A DNA stretch of 64,000 bases. Source: Liolophura sinensis (lineage: Eukaryota; Mollusca; Polyplacophora; Chitonida; Chitonidae). The translations under genes and the position numbers were made by a program. The notes under the pieces are model-generated. The model ran no database searches. It was not told the origin of the DNA and saw nothing but the letters and a program-made list of their open reading frames with translations. Numbering within the stretch: the stretch's first letter is position 1; every line of letters starts with the position of its first letter. This document shows positions 22,783 through 33,424 of the stretch, one piece after another. The stretch is taken from the NCBI RefSeq assembly GCF_032854445.1, contig NC_088297.1, positions 8,483,375 to 8,547,374 of the forward strand, written 5' to 3'.

Positions 22783-23330
22783 AAAAAAATTCCCTACAAA
22801 TATACGAACTATTCTCGAGCACGACGTGAAGCAACAACGTGCTAAAAAATAGCCCTGAGCTTTCATTTTTTGCTTTACATTACGCCATAGAATTTTTAGA
22901 TTTCTTTGATCTTCAGGTCAAAGGCATTATGTGCATCGTGACATCTTGATCATTTAACGCCAGTTTTTGGGGCGTATACCAGCAACTTTACCAAACACAT
23001 ATCTTCAGAGTACCAGTATCTGCAACCAAACATTAAATACATAATATATTGCTTTGGGCTTAATTCATCGCTAAAATTAATTGCTATTTAGGTTCATTTA
23101 ACCTACGAAGGAAAAAAATCATACTTTACTCTTACACATTAATGTTGAAATCTTGTATCTGTGGCTGAGGACAGACCAGAAATATACCGATGAGGAAAAG
23201 AAGACTGGAGATAATCTGAGTCGTGATATCCATCTTCATCATTCCGTGCAACTCTAGTTTGTGCTTCCGGGTGAGGATATCGCTGAGGTGGCTGTTTCCA
23301 AACCCATAAATCCTGAGGAATCAAACATGC
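22075..23330 (-). pseudogene. Inverted partial duplication of SLCO exons 5 and 6
   Basis: Read on the minus strand, this repeats 10470-11745. An exon 5 copy (about 23145-23317) is followed by intron 5 with its SINE tail, an exon 6 copy (about 22490-22650, including CNCDAADFFPVCG) with its donor, and intron 6 down to about 22075. The exon 5 copy has lost 13 nt near 23280, which breaks the frame, and exons 1-4 and 7-9 are absent. It is a non-functional fragment about 11 kb downstream of the parent gene. Confidence 0.85.
22735..22790. repeat. (TAAA)n block at a SINE tail
   Basis: About ten uninterrupted 'aaat' units follow an inverted-duplication copy of the SINE tail. Confidence 0.85.
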
Positions 23331-24745
23331 ATAAATCTTGAGGAACCAAACACCCATCAAGCCTGAGGAACCAAGCACGTATTATTCGTGAGGAATCAAA
23401 CACCCATAGATAATGAGGAACCAATTGCCCATAAATCCTGAGGAATCAAACAAACATCGATCCTGACGAACAAAACACCCATTAATTCTGAGGAATCAAA
23501 CACCTATAAATACTAAAGAATCAAACACCGATGGATTCTGATGATCCAAACTCCCATAGACCCCGAGTAACCAAACTCCCATAGACCCCGAGTAACCAAA
23601 CACCCATAGACCCCGAGTAACCAAACACCCATAGACCCCGAGTAACCAAACTCCCATCAATCCAGAGGAACCATATACCCATAGATCCTAAGGAGCCAAA
23701 CACCCAGAAATTGTGAAGAATCAAACACCCATGGATTCTGAAGAATTAAACACGCACAGATTCTGAGGAACCAAAGACACACTGATCCTGAGGAACCAAA
23801 CACCCATAAGTCCTAATGAATCAAACACCCAGATCCATCAGTCCTGGAGGATCAAACACCCTTAGCTCCTGAGGAATCTAACACCCATAAACCCTAAGGA
23901 ATCAAACACCCACAGATCCTGAGGAATCAAACACCCATAAATCCGGAGAAGGCAAACACCCATAAATCATGACGAACCAAACACTAATAAGGCATGTTGA
24001 ATTAAACACCCAAAAATCCCGAGGAATCTAACACCCATAAATCCTGACTAAAAAGACACTCATAAACCCTGAGGAACCAACACCCATAAATCCGGAGAAG
24101 ACAAGCACCCATCAATCATGACAAACAAAACACTAATAAGTCATGCTGAATTAAACACCCAAAAATCCCGAGGAATCTAACACCCATAAATCCTGACTAA
24201 AAAGACACTCATAAACCCTGAGGAATCAACACACATAAACCCTGAGGAACCAACACCCATAAATCCGGAGAAGACAAGCACCCATCAATCATGACAAACA
24301 AAACACCCAAAACACCAAGTCCTTTTTAATCAAACACCCACAAATCCTGAGGAATCAAACATCCACAAATTATGAGGAATTAATCACCCATAAATCATGA
24401 CGAACCAAACACCAAAAAGAACTGTTTAATCAAACACCGAAAAATCCTGAGGAATCCAACATTCATAAATCCTGAGGAATCCAACACCCATAAATTATGA
24501 GGAACAAAACACCCATAAATCCTCATGAACCAAACACCCATAAGACCTGATGAATCAAACACCCATAAATCCTCATGAACCAAACACCCATAAGACGAGA
24601 TGAATCAAACACCCACAAACCCTGAGGAATCAAACACCCATAAGACCTGAGGAATCAAACATTCATAAATCCTGAGGAATCAAACATCCATAAATCCCGA
24701 AGTATGAATCACCTGTAGGTCCACAGGTATCAGACATTCACAAGT
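23305..24745 (-). repeat. Expanded copy of the SLCO 25-bp acceptor minisatellite
   Basis: About 55-60 units of the type 'cctgaggaatcaaacaccca' plus 'taaat', the reverse complement of the array at 9921-10494. It ends at the pseudo exon 5 junction near 23317. It is more than twice as long as the array in the gene and more diverged. Open frames rich in W, G and F at 23521 and 24395 are artefacts. Confidence 0.9.
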
Positions 24746-24755
24746 CCCAAAAAAC

Positions 24756-25270
24756 ACTACACTACACTACACTACGCTACACTCCACTACGCTACGCTAC
24801 ACTAGACTACGCTACACTAGACTACACTACACTACACTACGCTACACTACACTACACTACACTACACTACACTACACTACACTACACTACACTACACTAC
24901 ACTACGCTACCCTACACTACATTACACTGCACTACGCTACATTACACTACACTACACTACGCTACACTAGACTACACTACACTACGCTACACTACACTAG
25001 ACTACACTACACTACGCTACATTACACTACACTACGCTACACTAGACTACACTACACTAGACCACACTACACTACACTACACTAGGCTACACTACACTAG
25101 GCTACACTACACTATACTACACTACACTACCCTACACTACACTACGCTACACTAGACTACGCTACACTACACTACACTACGCTACACTACACTACACTAC
25201 ACTACACTACGCTAGACTAGACTACACTACACTACGCTACACTACACTACACTACGCTACACTACACTAC
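24756..25270. repeat. (ACTAC)n pentanucleotide satellite block
   Basis: About 100 pentamers, mostly ACTAC with GCTAC, TAGAC and ATTAC variants. Variants recur in blocks (such as 'gctacactagactac'), suggesting amplification of higher-order units. It abuts the minisatellite on the left and the Polinton fragment on the right. Confidence 0.95.
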
Positions 25271-25467
25271 GATACGCTTCTGTATTACAGAGACCGGCTT
25301 TCCCTGCAAACGAAAACGAAGCCAGCTTCAAGTCTAGAGACGGATGAGTTGAACAAGGAAAGTGGAAGACGAATGCAGCAAGTGAAGACCACTTCCAACC
25401 GGACCCGACCCAACCCCTAGACTATCATCTCCTGCCTAGCAGTGAGAGTGAAAGTCACATACGGGAA

Positions 25468-26150
25468 ATGCAATGGCGTTCCATCCGCCACCATTTCTAT
25501 CGCGGCAGGCCGTTGCAGAATCTCTACAACTACAGGCTCAGCAATCTCGGCGCCATGGACGCGTATCTGAACGCTATCTATGACAACCAGCCCACCGCGT
25601 TCACCGTCAACTACAGCTTCGGTTACATCGTTCACCACAAAGAGACGGGACTGGTGCGTCACTTTTATCTGGAGGCGGTAGAAATTGAGCCCAGGCATTT
25701 CCGCGGTGTACCTCTCAGTGCGCTGGACACAGTGGAGAGCCTGTTCAATGTGAACATTTAAGAGTACCAGTATTCCACAATCAACCCACTATTTTCGAAG
25801 TCTTGACGGACATGTGTATTTACCTCCGGGAAGGTGACGACGGAATATTCCCTTACCGAGCATGTTACGACTTCGAAGCTTACCTGGACCATGTGGACTA
25901 AGCGATTACCGGTATTGGCTCAACGGAATGGACTTCCCAACACATCCCCATGAGTGTCAGCGTTAACTCCAATGTCCCTGACTAAGACCAGCTCGTGTGG
26001 TTCATCTTTACCGGTGATCCCTACGCGCTCGTCGAACGGATGATGATTTATCCCAATGCCATCAGCGAAACCAGAAGCGCTTATCTCAAAGAGCGTTAAG
26101 TTTACATCCCGGACGAGTTGGAAGACGGTATCGATCCCAACGACACCAAG
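25468..26150 (+). pseudogene. Family B DNA polymerase, N-terminal/exonuclease region remnant
   Basis: The open frame 25468-25761 contains YNYRLSNLGAMDAYLNAIYD and FGYIVHHKETG. A shifted frame downstream contains YRACYDFEAYLDH (a DFE exonuclease I-like motif) and VPMSVSVNSNVP, interrupted by stops. These resemble the N-terminal part of Polinton-type protein-primed polymerases, judged by eye. The catalytic palm motifs are not present. Confidence 0.55.
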
Positions 26151-26365
26151 CCGTCTTACACTCGGCTTGGTGCGGGAGCTCTTTGGATGAAGGGTAATAG
26201 CCTGCTGGCAATGTCAGCTTATGCTTAGCGCGGTGCGGGTCATCTTTGGAGTCTTCGTCTTGCCGCACGTTGAACCAGGTACGGGGGTACTGTATTTCTA
26301 TCAACCCACATTCCAGTCAAGTGCAGAGCAGCCTTTCGCCGTAAAGCCATGGGGATGCCGTCTAA
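26150..26365 (-). pseudogene. Polinton-associated protein remnant (YPRTWFNV type)
   Basis: The minus strand encodes IEIQYPRTWFNV and then LTLPAGYY, a combination I associate with a conserved uncharacterised protein of Polinton-like elements. A stop directly precedes the motif and the rest is lost. The function is unknown. Confidence 0.45.
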
Positions 26366-26369
26366 AATC

Positions 26370-26610
26370 TCAATCCGTCCTTTCTTATGCAGGGGAACAC
26401 TTTTCTTGACCAAGGTGCAAAGCTCAGATTCTGAGCCTGCGTAAGTAAAACGCTCCCATTTAACATATTCTTGGCACATTCACACAAACACCGATGTAAA
26501 CCCGGATCGTTGCCGCGCAGCACGGCACGTCAAATGGCGGGGGCGGTTCGAGCCAGCCGGGACAGCAAGTTGGCATAACGTTGGAGCCAGTATGACATCG
26601 CGGGTGGGTG
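26370..26610 (-). pseudogene. Small basic Polinton-associated protein remnant
   Basis: The minus strand reads HRCLCECAKNMLNGSV followed by a basic stretch, with a stop upstream. The LCECA...N.L.G pattern recurs in small proteins of Polinton-like elements as far as I recall. It is placed between the ATPase and the YPRTWFNV remnant. Confidence 0.4.
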
Positions 26611-26648
26611 ACGTGGGAATAACTGATTCAAACAGATCTTGCGTGACT

Positions 26649-27248
26649 TTATGACTTGGGGAGGTAGGCGTGCTGAATCTCCCCGGGGAAGATGTGGGTG
26701 CGAAGTCGCAGGTGGTCGGTTGTGGCTTGTTTGAAATCCACCAGCAAATACCCGTGAGGTTCGGCGGTGGCATCCTCAAACGACTCGCGCACGTATTGCA
26801 TTCGCCCCGGAGCCATATGTTTAGCGATCGTGGTAATTTGAGACGCGTCTCGCGGGTTTTTAAAAAACACCAAGTAGTGTGCGTTCATACTGATGGTGAG
26901 ATGATCTTTGGTTTTGTTGAACAAATTCTGTACAATGTACACGACGCTGATATTGCGGTGGTGACTGCCTTTGGTAAAGAGTTTTGTCACGCGTTCGTCC
27001 GCTTCCGCCATCAAATCATCCACGACTACCAACGTCCGCTCCACCGGGTCGAAGGCGCTAGGCACACCTTCTTCAAACCGAACGTTGGGTAACGGGGTGT
27101 ACAATGGCTGCCACTCCACGTAATAACAGACGACGCGTTGCAGGGGTGGGTAAAGGAGAGCCTGAGCGTACTCCACCAACCGTTTCACAAACACACGCTT
27201 TCCACACCTTGTCGGTCCGCTGTCGATGCAGGTAAACGGATGTTCCAT
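26649..27248 (-). CDS. Packaging ATPase-like protein of the Polinton fragment
   Basis: A 199-codon frame without stops. It resembles the FtsK/HerA-type DNA-packaging ATPase of Polintons. The Walker A position reads GPTRCGKR, where the family expects GK followed by S or T, so the nucleotide-binding loop is probably damaged. Walker B-like VVVDD follows about 60 residues later, and then GSHHRNISVVYIVQNLF and FKNPRD, typical of this group. The frame is short but roughly family length. It is likely a relic by context despite the open frame. Confidence 0.65.
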   Translation of the reverse strand: MEHPFTCIDSGPTRCGKRVFVKRLVEYAQALLYPPLQRVVCYYVEWQPLYTPLPNVRFEEGVPSAFDPVERTLVVVDDLMAEADERVTKLFTKGSHHRNISVVYIVQNLFNKTKDHLTISMNAHYLVFFKNPRDASQITTIAKHMAPGRMQYVRESFEDATAEPHGYLLVDFKQATTDHLRLRTHIFPGEIQHAYLPKS

Positions 27249-27279
27249 CGAGTATCCATGGATGGAGAAGCTGGGTGAG

Positions 27280-27770
27280 TCAGTTCTGCTGGTCGCACGG
27301 GTGCGGTACAGTGCGGGAGGTTGCTGTGGTCACCACCGCCGTCGTCGCGGGCGGGGAGGGTGAGGGAGACGGGCTGCTACTGGTGCCGCTGATGGTGCCA
27401 CGCCGCGCCGTGTTGGGTGAGGAATAGAATAGGAAGTGATGGCTTGGTCCGTGGATACGCCCTCGCCCGTAAACGCCGTGGTGGGTAGCAGGATGGACGC
27501 CTGTGACAGTGCTGTCAAGCCGACTTGCGATGTCGCTCGACGACGGCGGCGTTGGTGACAGAGGAGAAGGCTTCCCGGACCAACGGAGGAGTCTCTTGTT
27601 CAATTGCCTTTGTAGATATTGAATGGCCGACTGGTCTTGGAGGAGTTGCACGCTGAGTTCCGTGGCCAACCCACCCACTAAAACTCCGATGTACAAGAGA
27701 ACTTAAAGCACTGCTGCCACGGTGCCTTTATTCTCCAGCAAGCCTTGTACCCACTGTTCCATCCCTTGAG
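27280..27770 (-). pseudogene. Small membrane protein remnant of the Polinton fragment
   Basis: The minus strand gives a start region MEQWVQGLLENKG, an in-frame stop, then a hydrophobic segment LLYIGVLVGGL and a Q-rich helix, and then a low-complexity S/P/T-rich tail to 27280. It lies 31 bp upstream of the ATPase frame. One transmembrane segment is predicted. I cannot assign a function. Confidence 0.35.
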
Positions 27771-27813
27771 ATAAGTCGATGGGGAGTGACAGTCACCGCC
27801 GTCATCCTCTGGG

Positions 27814-28374
27814 TTAAATACGTTTGGCGTCCGTGGCCAGCACCCATGAATTAAAGCTGGGTGGATACCCGACCCACTTCAGCCAATAGTACAGTTTTCC
27901 TCGGCGACGTTTGGTTTTTAAGATCTTCTCCACCCGATAAAACTTGTCTGCCCCAGCCTTCACCGGTTGCAGTTCGGTCTCGTAAAACATCCCGAGCAAC
28001 CGTTCCCTGTTCAAGTCCTCCATTGTGTACACTACGGGGTGACGAGGATGAGTGCGGACGATGCGGAACATTTTCGTGTTCCATTTCGGGAGGTTTTTCA
28101 AATTTCCCTTTCACTACGCACGAGATCGCCGGCGCCATAACGGTAGGCCTACACCGATTGTTTTGGACGTGGGTGGGCCGTACAAGGCTTGACGGACTTC
28201 TTTCTGGTTCTGGGTGATGACTTCGATGGGGGCCCGCCGTATACTTCGGTAATACGCTCGATTGTAGCCACTGACCAGCGCCAGTAAGGCGTCCAGGTCC
28301 CACCGTGTGTTGTGAGCAGTGATATATTTGTACATGCGTCCTTTCAACGTACGGTTAAACCGTTTTACCACGGA
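27814..28374 (-). pseudogene. Retroviral-type integrase C-terminus with chromodomain (Polinton)
   Basis: The minus strand starts with VKRFNRTLKGRMYKYITAHN and YNRAYYRSI, the end of an rve integrase core, and then in the same frame after two consecutive stops a chromodomain-like YWLKWVGYPPSFNSWV (about 27870-27820). The catalytic D,D region upstream is missing because homology ends at about 28375. It is inactive. Confidence 0.7.
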
Positions 28375-28380
28375 CGCTTA

Positions 28381-28683
28381 CGCTGCATATCAGCCTGCCT
28401 TAAATCTGTAATTTGTAGATAAATACATTATTGTGGTAGCCACGATCATAAACTTATTTGTGCAGAGAGGGGCTGTCGTTCCTATGTTTTGGACGATCAT
28501 TTTTTCATCTAACAAAAAAAAATACAATGAATAAATGAGTTTCTGGACAATTGGAAATTAAATCAAACATGAATATTGTAATTTAGTTGTTTATTTTTTA
28601 GTGCAGTCTTATTTTGAACTTCTTTTGTGTTTTTTCAGAAACATATTTTAAACAGTAAATAGTTTATGTTTTACCTATTTCAG
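28381..28683. other. Spacer between the Polinton relic and the RecQ-like relic
   Basis: AT-rich, nothing recognised. The splice acceptor of the next block is at 28682-28683. Confidence 0.4.
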
Positions 28684-30312
28684 GCTCCTGGTTTGAAACC
28701 CTGAAAGTTTCCTGGACTCATCATTCACCATCACTCTTCTGAGATCCGATACATACAGACAGAATGTTTATGCTTTAGTCTTTGACAAAGTCCATACAGC
28801 AGTGTCCTGGTAAGAAGTTACTAAGACATACATATATACATGCATGAGCCAAGCGAGAGTTGTGGCCCCGATATTATTTTTCAATGCCCTGTCTTAGTTT
28901 ACTATCCTTTGAATAAACAATACTTGATTTAACAGATTTTCATATAAGGATTATAAGTCTTACAAATATATTCAATTCCATTTTGGTAATTCCTGAAAAG
29001 GTATTAGCTATCAAGTACAATTTCAAGGTATATGACCTCAAGGCTAGAGATGGGCACTGGGCAGTTAAAAATTTACCAGCATAGCTACTTGTTCTTTACT
29101 TTACAACCATTACTCCTGTATATACGTGTATATATCATCTTCAAAAGTTTTAGCTTTTCAGCATTTCTTTGAATTGTGCTCTGCTTTAACTGCTATCACA
29201 CGGAACCGAAATGTGACATTTCATTGTTAACAGGGGATTGTCAACAGGCAATAAACCTGCCTCTAGGACCTTTTTTGCCAAAGTTGGAGATATGAGAGCC
29301 AAATTTCCAGATGCTCCCATTCTTGGATTGACCACGACAGCTGGCAAAGACCAAGCTTAAGACAGTGAAGTCGTTGCTAGCTATGAAGGACCCCTATGAA
29401 CATGTTGAATCTCCTGATCGCCCAAATATTCGTTAGTTCATATGGGGAGTGCAGAGAGATAGTGTGATGCAGTGGTTCGTTGAGGGCGTTATAACTCACG
29501 GCCATAAGTACCCCAAAACAATAGTGTATTATAAGACCATCCAGGACAGTGCAGAGCTGTATGGATATCTTGCGGAAGCCATGGGTGCAAACACTGTGGA
29601 CATATCAAAAAGACAGTTTGATATGGTACATTAAAAACTGTGCTGGATGTCAAAGACGGTATAATAGACAGGCTCATGGATATAGATGAACCACTGGTGG
29701 TTGTAGTTGCTCCAAAAATTTTGGGGATGAGTGTTGACATCCGGTGCTCCCAGATAGTCCACTTTGACCCACCAGCAAAACAGTGGATGACTGTTTGCAA
29801 CAAGTAGGCTGAGCAGGCAGGAATGCCTCTCAGGCTTATTCCGTCCTTTTGTATCACGGAAAACAATTGCGTAATTTGGAAGATTTTACAGGACAAATTG
29901 CACATGCTTCATTTGTCCCCAGACATCTTTGCTGCAGCATCTGTGCAAAATGCTGCAAATGTGGCAGCTGTCATCCTGGTCAAAATGCCTCTGAAGACTT
30001 TCTAAGGGCACATTCTGTCCCTGATACGTTATCGAAAGGTGAAGAACTATGCAGGTATGTACCTGATGACAAAAAACACAAGGTCCGTGTGGTCCTGACT
30101 GAAATGAAATTTGATTTTTTGATAGCACCATCAATCAGATTTTGGAGAACTGTCTTGAGCTGTTCTTTGTGGATGGTGTGATAAACCTTTGTAACATCCC
30201 ATTTTACAGTACAGCGGTCTGGTCGTAGCAGCGCTGTCATCAGTGTTTGACGATGTAGACTCTGATGCAGATGACCATCAAGATGATTATCTCTATTCTG
30301 ATACAGGATAAG
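28684..30312 (+). pseudogene. RecQ-like DNA helicase gene, decayed and 5'-truncated, intron retained
   Basis: Exon a (28684-28809) encodes YALVFDKVHTAVSW, a motif II region in which DEAH has become DKVH. Donor GTAAGA at 28810 and acceptor CAG at 29231-29233 frame an intron, and the phase is kept (tg|g). Exon b carries MRAKFPDAPILGLTTTAGKD, HGHKYPKTIVYYKTIQDSAE, VVVVAPKILGMSVDI, HFDPPA, then YHGKQLRNLED and a cysteine cluster CSICAKCCKCGSC. Stops and at least three frameshifts interrupt it. The Walker A exon upstream is absent. RecQ enzymes unwind DNA 3'-5' in repair, but this copy cannot. The retained intron argues against a processed pseudogene. Confidence 0.7.
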
Positions 30313-30544
30313 GCTGGAAACTACATTGTATGGACACTTGTATGAATGCATACATTCTACATGTTGAAATTTAAACTCATCATCAGAGAAATTATTAAAT
30401 TAGTAAATATCTGACACTGAAAGACCTTGAAAAATTATCAGGCATTCATTTTGCATTTAAAACACTAACTTCAGCACGCGTGATATTTAATAATACTTGT
30501 TCAAATGCGCTTAAAATAAGAACTGCATGTATATGAGTGTAACA

Positions 30545-30640
30545 AGCGAGGCTTCGTGGCTCAGTCGGTAGAACGGTGGGACGTATCCCCTGAGTCGTGA
30601 ATTTGATTCTCACTCGGGCCTGACGATTTTCCAGGTCTTT
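30545..30640 (+). repeat. tRNA-like head of another SINE
   Basis: 'gcttcgtggctcagtcggta' is A-box-like and 'gtgaatttgattctcac' is a poor B box. A complete cloverleaf with a normal anticodon arm could not be drawn, so this is called a SINE head, not a tRNA gene. Confidence 0.45.
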
Positions 30641-31755
30641 TTAGTGTCCGTTAATTACTATTTCAATATTTACAACTTAGTACATGTTCTGTACAGAATT
30701 CTTTTCCATAGTGGAAGCCCATGGTAAGGTTAATTGACAATAAAAACACTCATGATGTTAACGGTTGTCTTTCATAAATTTTTGTAGTATAAACAATTAG
30801 GATGCCACGGTAAATGTTCTATTAAATTTATTGAATTTTATTTTCTTTGACAAATCTTTGCAAGTGTCTTTTATACAGCAAAAGGAAACAAAAAAAATTA
30901 AACTGTGTTTAGTGTATCTCTTCTTAGGTAATAACAAAAAATACTTAATCCACCACACAGTGAGGAAAAATTCAGGATCACTTTACACAGTAATTCGGTG
31001 ATATGAGAATGAAGCGCCCTTTCTGAATGAAAGATGTTGGATACTACAGAACTAAATCCTCCTTTGTTTCTTCAAAATATATGCTTACAAATGTATAAAT
31101 AATTTACAATAAGAAGTAAAAGATCTATGCCATATAATAAAGGATATGCACACCCAATCTTGCTGTGGAGATTTTCTTTCTTGTATTTTTAGATGTTCTG
31201 GCCACACCAATTTAATTTTGTGTATTACAGGCAGATGATGGCAGGATTTTTTCATCATCGGAGGGAATGTAAAATAAAAATAAAATTTATGACAATGAAT
31301 TTTTTTTCTTCGGAAAACTGTAGTACTTGCTGAAATTCTTTCGGAAAAGGCTCTTTTGAAGCAAGTATCCTGAAAATTAAAAGAAGAAAAGAAAATGCGG
31401 CATTTCTATCTCCTGAAGTCCAGGCGTCCTCAAAATGATTTGTATAAAATATTCTAACCATTCCCTTGGTCCGCAATTGTTTTCCTGTGTGGCGTTGAAT
31501 GTTAAAGCATTGATGACAAGGCTCAACATGTTTGGTATGGAGCGAAACATTTCAGGACAGTTTTAACAAGGGGAATAAATCTGGGGGTGTATTATCATTG
31601 TATTAATGAGTTACTTCCCCTGAATTGTATAGAGCGAAGCATAGGAATGTCAGAGCTTTAATTTAATCAGGCGTTACTATATATGACTTAAAATCGTGGA
31701 TTAATAAAGCAGTGTTTTGTATTGTCATTTTTGTTTATGTCTTATGATCCTATTT
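30641..31755. other. AT-rich intergenic stretch
   Basis: No gene or repeat family is recognised. A 73-codon antisense frame at 31255-31476 lacks any domain or splice context. Confidence 0.4.
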
Positions 31756-31756
31756 A

Positions 31757-31985
31757 TTTATGTATTCATTTATTTACTGGCTATTACGGAAGCAACGAGT
31801 CAGAGGCATCGTGGCCTTTAATGACCGTCATTGTCTATCTTTCCGCTGTAATCCACTACGCTATATGTATGTAGCGTTGTATTGTTTGTGACGTGCTAGA
31901 AGGATGTCCCTTGTTTATTATTTCATAACATATCGCGTGAAGTAAAATGCAATTTGAAGAGAGTGTTTAACGGGTCAAAAGGCGT
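31757..31985. repeat. Dispersed repeat E, copy 1
   Basis: It shares 'tatatgtatgtagcgttgta', 'gtgacgtgctagaagga' and 'atgcaatttgaagagagtgt' with 32770-33140. Copy 2 has about 150 extra bases in the middle. Confidence 0.8.
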
Positions 31986-32233
31986 ATTGAGTGTTGAGTT
32001 GTGTGGCCCCAAAACGGACCAGTTAGGTGACTTGGTTGAGTGTGTTTTTCCTGCGCAGTTATTTCGTTGAGGTCGGCATATGAGCCAGATTTCTGCAGCT
32101 GGTAGTTCAGTGACAACCCGTTGTAGTGTTGATACAAGGATTATGGTGTGAAGAGAGCACTTTTTATCCACAATATTAGCAAAGCATGCACAAAGAACAT
32201 GAACTGGTATTGATTTCACTTCTCATCCTCAGA

Positions 32234-32345
32234 GGACGTGACGGCCATGTTCAGTAAAGCCACGGGGTACATGAATTTAAACATTAGCCTGGGTGCTGTG
32301 TTTGCCGGAGCCATGCTCAGCTGTTTTGCCTCTTGTTATATAGAG
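32234..32345 (+). other. Orphan exon-like block
   Basis: Acceptor 'ctcatcctcag' at 32233 and donor GAG|GTTAGT at 32346 bound an open block of about 37 codons with a hydrophobic stretch (ISLGAVFAGAMLSCFASC). It could be one transmembrane exon of an unknown gene. No partner exons were found between the two copies of repeat E, so it may be spurious. Confidence 0.25.
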
Positions 32346-32769
32346 GTTAGTTGCTTTGCTATTTATAATTATAGTTTAATGTACTAAGTATCATATATCT
32401 AATTAATGACATGTGGGGACACAGCATTGTATTTTGGCGATATTCTCAGAATTGTCCAGCGGCGTTTTCCCAATAGAATTAGGCCTATTTAAAAGAATGT
32501 GCCATGCAGTGCTTGTCCTGTGAATTACTAAACAGCTAGCCAAGTAAAGATTTGTGGATTTATTAGTCACAGTGACAAGTACGTGGTCGGCTAAATTGGT
32601 TCCGGAATACTATGTTTTATTTAAGGACTCGTCATAAAAAGCTATGAAAACCAATTAATGCTTAACTTGTCCAAAACTTATTTTGAAATGAAGTTATTTG
32701 TACCATACGTCAAACACATGTATCTCATTTCCAGTTGTATGAAATATTTTTTATTTATTTATTTAGTTA

Positions 32770-33140
32770 TTTTATTGATTTATTTATTTACTTGCTATTA
32801 TAGAAGCAACGAGCAGAGTAATCGCGGTCTTTAAGGACCGTCGCTGTCCATCTTTCCGGGTGCCCAACGAGCAGCCCGGGCGGGCCGAAAACAGATTGAC
32901 CGAAAACAGACGGACAGGGGCAGATAACCTATCCTATGTATACTTTGAAGCTTGTTCATTGAGTGGAGCTGATCTCATTTTACATTTGATTACGCCAGTA
33001 TTTTAATCCACCACGCTATATGTATGTAGCGTTGTATTGTTTGTGACGTGCTAGAAGGAGGTCTTGTTTATTATTTTACAACATAGTGCGTGAAGTAAAA
33101 TGCAATTTGAAGAGAGTGTTTAACGGTCAAAGGAGTTTTA
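32770..33140. repeat. Dispersed repeat E, copy 2
   Basis: It matches 31757-31985 at both ends. The middle carries an extra segment with 'gcagcccgggcgggcc' and 'cgaaaacagacggacagg'. Confidence 0.8.
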
Positions 33141-33368
33141 TTTATTTTTGGATAACTTATAAGGCAAAGTGATGTCATTTATTTGCTTGTTTAGTTGATG
33201 TGTTACGCCTCACTCAAAATTCTTGCATTCATTTGTCGGCGGGCATGTCTAGGGGTTTGGCTAAGTTGGGTATCAATAATCCTGCGAAACTCGGTGTGCC
33301 TGGTCTGGATTCGAACCCAAGATAGGTCTCATTGATGAAGGGCTAAAAAACTTTCAGTAGTCGTCATT

Positions 33369-33395
33369 CCCCCCCCCCCCCCCCCCCCCCCCCCC
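33369..33395. repeat. Poly(C) tract, 27 bases
   Basis: An uninterrupted run of C on the plus strand. Such tracts are prone to length error in assemblies. Confidence 0.97.
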
Positions 33396-33424
33396 GGGTG
33401 AGCCATGTCCCAGGCATAGACCTC

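Larger units (their letters stand above)
25300..28380. mobile_element. Decayed Polinton/Maverick (adintovirus-like) fragment
   Basis: The content is a DNA polymerase B N-terminal region on the plus strand and, on the minus strand, an integrase C-terminus with chromodomain, a small membrane protein, a packaging ATPase, a small basic protein and a YPRTWFNV-type protein. This gene set, with polymerase opposed to the rest, is typical of Polintons. The capsid genes, protease, most of the polymerase, the integrase core and the terminal repeats are absent. Base composition is visibly GC-richer than the flanks. Multiple stops and frameshifts show it is an inactive genomic relic. Confidence 0.75.

Noticed and set aside
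23305-25270. CRISPR-like regular repeats
   Set aside because: The units are contiguous tandem repeats with no unique spacers, in an animal genome.
31255-31476. 73-codon minus-strand frame
   Set aside because: Low-complexity end, no family resemblance and no splice support.
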